Position numbers and translations under genes: made by a program. Under the pieces are notes generated by a model. That model worked only from the letters and a program-made list of their open reading frames with translations. It was not told the DNA's origin and did not search any database. From NCBI RefSeq assembly GCF_016920785.2, contig NW_024609857.1, forward strand, positions 71,112,252 to 71,176,251: a stretch of DNA of 64,000 bases, written 5' to 3'. Shown here piece after piece: positions 57,164 through 64,000 of this stretch. This DNA comes from Ixodes scapularis. Lineage: Eukaryota > Arthropoda > Arachnida > Ixodida > Ixodidae. Positions within the stretch are counted from its first letter, which is position 1. Each line of letters begins with the position of its first letter.

Positions 57164-58577
57164 TTAGTTTGCCCAACGAGATAGGGGCGAGAGGCTCTCC
57201 CGACGAGTGCGGCGGAAGGGCGAAAGCGCACGTCGAGGCGAAGGCAAACGGGAACCTCGGGTGGAGTCGGCACCGGGGACAGGCGTCGTCGAAGGTACTC
57301 CTCGATGTCCCTTGGTCGCTCCCCAAAGGCGGGGTCGCGGGTCGCTTGGCGCAAAGCCTCGCAGGCCCATTTGTCGGTACGGGCACCTCCGGTAGACGTG
57401 ATCGGCCTCGCCGCAGTGATAGCACAGCGGTCGTCGATCGGCCGCGCGCCACACATCCGTCTTCCTTGGCGCCGGTTGTTCAGTGCGGACGAGCTGGGAT
57501 TGCCCTTTTGACGTCAGAAAGTCTGTGGCTCTGGTAGGACACGTCGAGGTGGCGTCGAATACTGCTTGGCAGCTGGCGCCGGTCTCCGAGCTACCGCGGC
57601 GTAGGTCAAAGAGGGCTCCTCGGTTGCTGCTACGCTGGCAGAAGCCTCAGGTTGGAATGCCCGCTGGACCTCCTCGCGGACAACTTCGGCTATTGACACC
57701 GAAGCAGGCTAGTAAGTAGCTGGCAGGAGCTTCTTGATTTCCCCCCGGACGACATCCCGGATGATGTCGCGTATGTCCGGGGTGTTGCTGCTGTACGGCG
57801 AGAGGGCAGCGAAGCCAAGAAGTCTCTGATAGTAAGAGGCGCGTGCTTGAAGGGCACGTTCGATGTTTGTTGCCTCGGTGATGAAGTCTTGGACGGTGAA
57901 AGGCGGGTTCCGCACAAGGCCTCCGAAGATGGTTTCTTTCACTCCTCGCATCAGGAAAAGCAGCTTCTCTTCAGGAGCGTTTGGGTCAGCGTGGTTCATG
58001 AGGCTTAGAACGTCCTCGACGAAACTTGTGACGCTCTCGTTTGGCCCTTGGCTTCTTGCGTGAAGAACGTGACGTCAGCGGGCCGAAGTTCCTCTTCGGC
58101 CCGCTGACGTCGCTGCTGGCTGGCAAAAGTGCGTCGAAGCTCCGCCTGGAAGTCTCGCCACGACGAAATTGAGGCTTCGTGGTTCTCGAACCAGGTGCGT
58201 GCAGTGCCTTCCAGAGCGAAGTAGACATTTCGCAGGCTCTGCTCCTGACCCCATCCGTTCAAGCGTGAGACGCGTTCGTACTGGCCCAACCAGTCGTCCA
58301 CATCTTCATAAAGATTGCCACTGAAATTCGGCGGCGTCCTTGGTGGGGCTTGCGCGTAGACAATGGACGTCGGTGGCGTTCCGTCTGCTGCGACGTGGTG
58401 TCCATCGTCGCCTTCGGTAGCTTCTTTGTTCTGTCCGGCAGTGGCCCAAGTTCCGGGGGTGGGCCTAGGTTGCGGCGACTTGATCGGGTCTCGGTCCTCT
58501 CTTCGTTGGGTCCTCGGGGGCTTGGGGTCGGACTTGCACAGCGGGCCCTCGTAGGGGTGCGCTGAACGGACATGCAT
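57164..58577 (-). pseudogene. Gypsy-type Gag with CCHC zinc knuckle, frame-broken
   Basis: Starting near ATG 58577, the first frame (to about 58040) contains PNFSGNLYEDVDDWLGQYER and LEGTARTWFENHEASISSW, the capsid-type retrotransposon gag domain. A shift near 58040 leads to LSLMNHADPNAPEEKLLF and FTVQDFITEATNIERALQAR (57999-57709). After stops, an Ala-rich linker (57699-57514) and the knuckle CYHCGEADHVYRRC near 57400-57435 follow, then an Arg/Pro/Ser-rich tail. Gag packages the element RNA. At least three breaks make it inactive. Confidence 0.85.
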
Positions 58578-58597
58578 TCCCAGCACCTCCATCAAAA

Positions 58598-58894
58598 TGT
58601 CACGAATGACAATTGATGAGGCGATGATAACTGAAGAAACTAAACGTTTAATTGGGCGAACTTGTGCCCAAAACAAAAAAGGAGGAAACGAAAACAGCAG
58701 AGCGTCGCGGGTGTCGATGTCGGCGAAACCGCAGGATCGCGCGCTGGGGCGAGACTGGCTCGGCTTGCCAAGCGGAGCCTTTTTTGTACACGCGAGAGCT
58801 TCTTGAACATTCGGCGTAGAAGGTCCGCTGCGTAGAACATTCCAACCTCGAATCAGCAAGAAGGTTTTCGAATTTACCAGAACATCACATTACA
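58598..58894 (-). repeat. 5' LTR of the Gypsy-type unit (297 bp)
   Basis: Minus-strand ends are TGTAATGTGATG and ATTCGTGACA, the TG...CA form. It aligns along its length with the solo LTR 59652-59932. A segment TTTTGATGGAGGTGCTGGGA immediately inside is at the place of the primer-binding site. Confidence 0.75.
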
Positions 58895-58907
58895 GCGTCA
58901 ACGTCAA

Positions 58908-58992
58908 CAAAAATCTGTAGGCGCGGCCAGGAATCGAACCCTGGCCTCGTGCGTGGAAGGGAAGCGCGATAACCGTTACGCCGCGGGCGCGC
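58908..58992 (-). repeat. tRNA-like sequence with both Pol III boxes
   Basis: On the minus strand GGCGTAACGGTTATCGCG matches box A and GGTTCGATTCC matches box B at the right spacing, followed by TTTTTG. The acceptor arms do not pair and the anticodon stem is poor, so it is not a working tRNA but a tRNA-derived head or relic. It lies about 15 bases upstream of the LTR. Confidence 0.6.
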
Positions 58993-58999
58993 TGCCTAC

Positions 59000-59600
59000 T
59001 TCGTCAGCTGCGCTCGCGGAAATATTAGAATAGACAGAAGAACGGTGACAGACAAGCGTCCTGTCTCTTCTTATAGACCCGTTGCTTTCGGGGAGGAGTC
59101 GCGAGCGCATCCGCAAAACGCGACCATGTTATGCTGGCAGCACCATCCAGGCGGCACTGTAACGTTCGATTTAGCACGTGCCACGTTCGAATGCAAGCAT
59201 CTGTCAACATCTGTAGACGCGCAATAACAAAACGTCTAAAAAAAAAGATTTATGCAGCTCGCGGCCTTAGCGTGCCATTAGCATTCCTTTCAGCTTTATT
59301 ATTTTATTGCTTTCTTCCATAGCTTCCGTAAGCCCGTATGTTTCACTTTACGTGACAGCGAACCTGAAGCTGTATACTTGCAAAAGCATCTTTTCCTGAA
59401 CGATGCTCGCATTGCACGAGCGCGCGTGCTTGGCAGGGACACTGCAAGCTCGGAGCTAGCTCTTGTAGCCTCTGCTACGCTGGTACTTAGAATGGAACAG
59501 AGTAAAAAAAAACTCTAGTGGGGAAGCGTAATGACGCACGCTTGAAACGCGAGCCAAATATTCTATATTGCTCGCTTGGAGCGCTGCTCAAAACTTGAGA
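59000..59600. other. Spacer between two LTRs, nothing recognised
   Basis: No frame over 66 codons with any motif. An A-rich run lies at 59500-59511. Confidence 0.35.
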
Positions 59601-59607
59601 GCTACGG

Positions 59608-59651
59608 GCCTTAGGAAGCGCGTGCGTGGCCGAGTAGATACTGCGCTTGAC
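59608..59651 (+). repeat. tRNA-Ser-like 5' half next to the solo LTR
   Basis: GCGTGGCCGAGTAGATACTG closely matches the box A region of Ser tRNAs. The match stops where the LTR begins (TGTAAC at 59652), and no 3' half follows the LTR. Confidence 0.45.
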
Positions 59652-59932
59652 TGTAACTTGGCCTTCTCGTAAGTTCGAGAACATTCTCGTCTGATCGAGT
59701 TCCGAATGCTATACGCATCGAAAGTCCTACGGCGAATGATCCAGAAACACACGAGTGTACATAAGAGACTGCGCAAGTCGAGCTCGCTCCAGCGCTCGAT
59801 CCTGCTCTTTCGCCGACATCGACGCCTGCGACGCTATCCTTTTTTCTATTCTGTTTTTGGGCACAATTTCGCCACATTAAACGTTTATTTCTTCCTGTTT
59901 ATATATTGTTCTTTTGGTCACCACCCGTGACA
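59652..59932 (+). repeat. Solo LTR of the Gypsy family (281 bp)
   Basis: It starts TGTAACTTGGCC and ends CACCCGTGACA. It aligns with 58894-58598: CTACGGCGAATG, CACGAGTGTACAT, CGCTCGATCCTGC, TTCGCCGACATCGACGCC and TTTTTGGGCACAATTTCGCC all have counterparts. GTTCGAGAACATTCTC near 59672 fits a heat-shock-element layout. No target duplication was identified. Confidence 0.75.
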
Positions 59933-59939
59933 GTATATT

Positions 59940-60500
59940 CTTCAACTTTTCTTCCCGGACTCAAACTTTAAACCATTATTAATGCGCGCCAGCTCGTCTG
60001 CACGTTAACCATTTTGTTTTTCTCACAACGGTGCCCTAAGCGTTACAAATATTATCACCTAGGCAATCAGCTTATTCGACAAAATAAACATCTAGGTGTC
60101 GGAATAGACTTCTAAAAAATGTGGACCCTGACATCCTAAGAAACGCAGGGCGTTACAATTTATCGTTGGGCTTCTTGCTTCGTGATTCTTTCTTCGAAGT
60201 TCTTATCAGATTATGTCACAAAAGAATCGGCCGCAGAGCCATATTAATATGCTTGGGACACGCCGCCACGCACTGGGTTACTTAAAGTATTATGGCTATA
60301 ATAAGTGTAGTTGGCATGTCGGGGTAGCACTTAGGCAACACGAGTTGGTATTAATCTGTCGAGGTCAGCAGACTGCAGATGAAGTTCATAATTTAAAATC
60401 TACAGATTGTGCCAGAATTTAATGTTTTATGGGCGGAATGACTGTTCAGAATTACGTCGGAATAGCGCAGCGCAGTAGGTAAAAGAATACAAAACAAATT
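59940..60500. other. Spacer; one copy of the CCAGCTCG module
   Basis: At 59986-60020 GCGCCAGCTCGTCTGCACGT and AACCATTTTG match the short module seen at 34940. Otherwise nothing is recognised. Confidence 0.45.
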
Positions 60501-60512
60501 GTTTCGACTTAC

Positions 60513-60616
60513 TTCATCCTCATGGACTCCATCATCATGTAGAAGATCTGTCCTCCAAGGCCTGTAGCAACAGTTTCTCCATTGGATCCTTTTCGATATC
60601 CTATTACCGGCGGCAG
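60513..60616 (-). CDS. Internal exon, ionotropic glutamate-receptor-like
   Basis: On the minus strand TTTTTAG precedes and GTAAGTCG follows a 104-bp open exon. It reads LPPVIGYRKGSNGETVATG, then LGGQIFYMMMESMRMK. The Pro-Pro segment followed by a glycine-rich stretch and a hydrophobic helix fits the start of the S1 ligand-binding part of ionotropic receptors, which in arthropods act in smell, taste and synaptic signalling. The exon has no frame damage, unlike everything around it, and good codon continuity. Phase 0 at the start, phase 2 at the end. No neighbouring exon could be confirmed, so it is either part of a long-intron host gene or an isolated relic. Confidence 0.5.
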
Positions 60617-60742
60617 CTAAAAATTGGAATTACAATATGTTTCATATTAATACAAGTAAAATCTGCGTTGACATTTCACTTTTAATAATACTAAAACAAA
60701 CATTTTAGCTCTGGATACGATAGATTTTTTTTATTTTTGCTT

Positions 60743-61110
60743 TCAAGATGAAAATATATTGTTCTCTTGCCACAAAATGTCCTTGCGCTTCGCAGGAAAG
60801 ACCCTTGAATGGCGCACAGCGTATTGCGCCTTCACGCCTGTCGGCGGCTCAATCGTGACTACCACAGTGCGCTGGCGTCTCCTTCCTATAACGGCCACGC
60901 GACTCGCGACCGGAAACAGTGGCATCGAACACTGGCGTGGATGCTGTAGAGGTGTGGGCACGGTACGTTAGGATGTCAGTACTCTGGATTGCCCGCAGGT
61001 CCAGTATTTGGTCGTCACTCTTGGTAGACATGTCATCTTTCAAAAAGAACCCCAAAACCGCGTTCAGTGCCCTGTGCGAGCTGCCTTCCACTTGAATATT
61101 ATTAAGCAAC
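60743..61110 (-). other. Two overlapping open frames, unassigned
   Basis: One frame (61109-60849) contains LNNIQVEGSSHRALNAVLGF and KSDDQILDLRAIQSTDILTY. The other (60961-60743) contains RTVVVTIEPPTGVKAQYAV and ENNIFSS. A single shift near 60895 would join them. The TVVVTIEPP reading faintly recalls a receptor S1 start and lies upstream of the exon at 60513-60616, but the evidence is too thin to call it. Confidence 0.25.
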
Positions 61111-61385
61111 GTGCAATTGAAACAAATTGTGCTCTGTATTTCTGTCCACCTGAGACTGAGAGGCGTCCTAAGTGCAGTTTATCTACTCTGTACTGAGTCT
61201 ATCTCTCTGCTCACGACGTTTGTTAAAAGTCGCTGTTATACGGCGAACGAGTGGTCCAAAAATGCGTCTTCGGCGCATCGGAGCCTAAAAAAAAAGGCCA
61301 GCCAATCAGAGGGCTACAAAGAACACTCAGGGAACTCGCGGTGACTACTCACGAGGCAGACAAGAGCGGATCATCATTGGTTAAG

Positions 61386-61426
61386 GTGTGTGTATGTGTG
61401 TGTGTGTGTGTGGGGGGGGGGGGGGG
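61386..61426. repeat. TG microsatellite and G15 run
   Basis: A GT run from about 61386 is followed by 15 G residues at 61412-61426. Confidence 0.9.
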
Positions 61427-61429
61427 CAA

Positions 61430-61955
61430 AACCACGTAAAGCTATTCGGGGGTAAATAAATGTACGAAGTGAGCAAAGGGCAGACCAACCTGCATGCCGT
61501 ATAGCCACTGTCAGCTATAAAGAAACGCAGGTCGTGGAGAGTCTCTGGCATCTTAGTATCGCTCCTCAGCCAATGGGATTGCAGCTTTAGCCGGTAAGGA
61601 GGTCTAAGAAGGAATACCAAAGCAATATGCTTGAACATGATGGGCCACGCGCTTCCTTTCTTAAGCTCTCAGCGAATGTAGTGGTCTCGATTGGAAGGGA
61701 GTGACCAGGAATCCCGAGAAAGATTGTCGCAAGATTCACTGGGAACGATAGTTGAAGACGACGCCTATTCCGGTACCGAGAGTTTTGGTTGAAGGGTGTA
61801 TACAATAGACGATACACGTAACTGCTTCGTGGTCCGACTGCACCGAGTGCGCGGCCATCCTGGTGGCGTCGAGTTTCATGCGTTTCGTTTTCTTGGCAGC
61901 TTGGTCTTGTACGGCATAAACTTAAGAACGCCCCCCCCCTCCCCCCCCACCCCAG
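61430..61955. other. Spacer, nothing recognised
   Basis: Short frames; a C-rich tract at 61931-61955 sits directly in front of the LINE fragment. Confidence 0.4.
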
Positions 61956-61958
61956 ACG

Positions 61959-62736
61959 TTAAATTGTTAGCCTACACTTATTTCATTCGACCCAAACTCG
62001 AATATTGTTCCATAGTATGGGATCCATATACAAAAAACACTCCGACATTCCAGAAAAAGTTCAAAGACGCGCTGTTCGTTTTGTTTATGGTAAATCCAAA
62101 CGCACCGATTCCCCATTATTACTAATGCAGACTAATAATATACCTACCTTCCAACACTGACGAAAGATTGCCCGTTTAAAGGTTTTACACCAACTTGTCA
62201 ATTCTAAGATTTCTCTAAATTCCCGTTCTTACGTTAGTGCACTTTCAACCAGGCAAACAAGACACAGTCACCGCTACTCTTTAACGCCCTATTTCGCACG
62301 TACAAATACATTTAAGTTTTCACATTTCCCAAGAACAATAAACGAGTGGAATTCATTGCACCTGGAACTGTTTTCATCACCTGATTTTGCATAATCGATG
62401 GAATCTTTTTATCTATCCTAGTGACCCTCGCCGCTTTAAAGTTTCATTGTAGTCTTTTTGTCAATGTATATTTTGATGAAGCTTTCAGCTTAGTAGTTCA
62501 CTGTTATCTTTGTCATTGTATATTTTGATGGGTCATTGTTATAACTTTGTGATTTACTAGATTTTGATATAGGCATATCTTGTATATCTTGTATTTCTGT
62601 GCAGCAGTTTTTCAACCATTGTTTTCTTGTTTTATGTACAACCATTGTTTTTGTAGCGTTATTTATGTTTACCGCCCATCCTGCTTGGACCTCGAAAGGT
62701 CTGTAGTATGTACTAAATAAATAAATAAAATAAAAT
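61959..62736 (+). pseudogene. 3' end of a CR1/L2-like LINE
   Basis: The reading starts mid-protein: LLAYTYFIRPKLEYCSIVWD, then after shifts VQRRAVRFVYGKS, KIARLKVLHQLVNSKI and TPYFARTNTFKFSHFPRTIN EWNSL. This is the region after the reverse transcriptase thumb. A stop follows near 62390. The 3' part contains GGACCTCGAAAGGTCTGTAG and ends with AAATAAATAAATAAAATAAA, the tail form of this group. Typical 5'-truncated copy with several frame breaks. Confidence 0.85.
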
Positions 62737-62739
62737 TTT

Positions 62740-63205
62740 CGGTGCAGAGAAGCTCTACCACCGATTGTGATTCAGCAACTTTTTCTCTCTCGCTTCCTAT
62801 CACCCAACGTGGACAAAGGACTAGGCCATCATGCCTTTCATCTCTGAGGACGCTTTAAGTTATTTTTTCACGCGAAGACGCATGAGGTTTTACTGTTTTG
62901 CGCTAGACTGCTCCACTCCAATATATGCGACTCGAGGATAGTTTCTTTTTTTTTTTAGCTCTTACTGGCGAAAGGTTTAATTGATGGGGAAGCTCTGAGT
63001 TCTTTTAAAGGAAACTCTCCCGAGAAATAGTTTATGGATGTTGCAAAGAGCTTCAATTGGTTACGGATAGCCTCGACATCAATCACAGTTGATGGATGTC
63101 GCGCTGGGTAATGAAGATTTGTTCAAACCTTACAGAATGACAGAATTTACTTTACAAAAATTAGTCCCCGAGTACCTTTCCGCTAAACAACATTTTAACC
63201 TCGGC
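62740..63205. other. Spacer, nothing recognised
   Basis: No frame with a motif. A T-run lies at 62946-62958. Confidence 0.4.
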
Positions 63206-63210
63206 TGCGA

Positions 63211-63680
63211 TTAAATATTAAAAAAAGGAGGCCGAGAAATAAAGTTGGCATCGCCGGTGTTGCTCCACCCGACGTCTACAGCGTAGCTTTTTGCCGCCGC
63301 CGACATCGAAGTGTTAGCCACTGCAATGAACCTAAGCAAGTGATGTAACCGAACGTGCCGTTCGACGAAAAAAACAGCAAAATCCTGTCTCTGTGAGATT
63401 TGAGAGCAAACAGACACGTCGTCGGTGTATGTTCTGTTTTCTCTTCTAAATGACCCCGCTTTAAATCTTCGAGAATATTTTCTGAACAAACACTCCCGTT
63501 TTGCTTTAAAGGTGTATTAAAATCCTCGTTTACCGACGCCATACCAAGTGTAACGAAATCGCTGCTAAGCAATGAGTTTTCCCGGGGTGTCCAAAGTAAT
63601 AATTTTTTTAGTATATGAGAGACTGTGTTTTTGTTTTTTTTCTTGCTTTTGTGTTTACTGTAAACCATACAAATCCTCAT
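63211..63680 (-). pseudogene. Unrecognised frame-shifted coding-like segment
   Basis: Minus-strand reading MASVNEDFNTPLKQNGSVCS (start 63544) runs to about 63475, where a second frame continues SRRFKAGSFRRENRTYTDDV and SVCSQISQRQDFAVFFVERH, ending PPFFNI at 63211. The two pieces join with one shift into a hydrophilic then mixed protein. I do not recognise it. A start upstream in the first frame reaches 63680. It may be a decayed transposon protein. Confidence 0.3.
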
Positions 63681-63689
63681 TGATGGTTG

Positions 63690-64000
63690 GTGGCGTGGAT
63701 TATTAAAACTGTCATTTATTTGCCTTACTTCACAGCCTGCGTCTCGTCCGCATTAATTGAGCTGATTTCGAATCAAGAAAAACAGCATGTACCAGAAAAT
63801 AAATCACAAATTCAGAAACAAATTCGTAAAATTTCGTAAACAAATTATGGCCCAGTTTGCGCAGTCCGATAACATCCGTATATTTTTTCAAGTTGTCGAC
63901 GATTTTTTTTTTGGTCAAAATGTGCGTGTGAATTAACAAATAATAGGAAGAAACAAACGTGAACCCTGTTCCCGCTTGCGTTTTTGTCACGCACGAATCG
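63690..64000. other. Window edge, nothing recognised
   Basis: One 86-codon minus-strand frame at 63730-63990 has no motif. Confidence 0.35.

Larger units (their letters stand above)
56467..58894 (-). mobile_element. Truncated Ty3/Gypsy-type retrotransposon: LTR, gag, protease
   Basis: It runs on the minus strand from the 5' LTR (58894-58598) through gag and protease to 56467, where the MITE begins. Reverse transcriptase, RNase H and integrase are absent. No 3' LTR is attached; a solo LTR of the same family lies at 59652-59932 in the other orientation. Confidence 0.8.

Noticed and set aside
58908..58992. Functional tRNA gene
   Set aside because: Both promoter boxes are present but the acceptor arms do not pair and the anticodon stem has mismatches.
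1..64000. Bacterial or viral origin of the window
   Set aside because: Spliced exons, LINEs, SINE-like inserts and MITEs with target duplications indicate an animal chromosome; no operon-like gene order is present.

Overview
The window looks like non-coding chromosomal DNA from a transposon-rich arthropod, most likely a hard tick. The reasons are spliced exons with GT/AG borders, no operons, and a mix of Penelope-like, I-clade, CR1/L2-like, Ty3/Gypsy, PIF/Harbinger and hAT sequences. The species is an inference. Every recognisable long coding region belongs to a mobile element and is broken. The best host-gene candidate is one 104-bp exon at 60513-60616 (minus) that resembles an ionotropic glutamate-type receptor ligand-binding segment.

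The left half (1-30 kb) reads as insertions nested inside insertions. An unclassified repeat, here called E, lies at 1190-4649 and resumes at 28386-30130. It is split by a 23.7-kb PIF/Harbinger-type element, here H (4650-28385). H carries a decayed transposase gene on the plus strand (6292-10397) and a convergent four-exon Myb/SANT-like partner gene on the minus strand (28205 to 12207). The partner's last intron holds a 12.9-kb element (12453-25357) whose ends are inverted and carry tandem-repeat-rich sequence. That element contains a second, inverted E copy (14478-22890). This E copy in turn holds two MITEs, a tRNA-derived SINE and a head-to-head pair of Penelope 3' ends. The first E copy supplies empty sites for several of these insertions.

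The middle (31-47.5 kb) holds a 5'-truncated LINE with RNase H (31210-33632, minus), an LTR fragment, and palindromic MITEs. It also holds a Penelope-like element (35490-40012) interrupted by a 3.6-kb insert with inverted minisatellite ends (35941-39560). A third element with inverted terminal tandem arrays follows (41770-47440), with a 132-bp period in both arms. It encloses an I-clade LINE (42150-46365) that keeps ORF1 zinc knuckles, reverse transcriptase and RNase H but lacks the endonuclease.

The right part (47.5-64 kb) has a pyrimidine tract and a CpG-rich repeat array, 62-bp tandem repeats around an unrecognised ORF, and a 1.3-kb inverted-repeat element. A CTATCGATAG-rich MITE abuts a truncated Ty3/Gypsy gag-protease unit with its LTR. 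Beyond these lie a solo LTR of the same family, tRNA-like sequences next to both LTRs, the receptor-like exon and the 3' end of a CR1/L2-like LINE.

The recurring theme is foldback structure: three independent elements with inverted tandem-repeat ends, plus many long hairpins.
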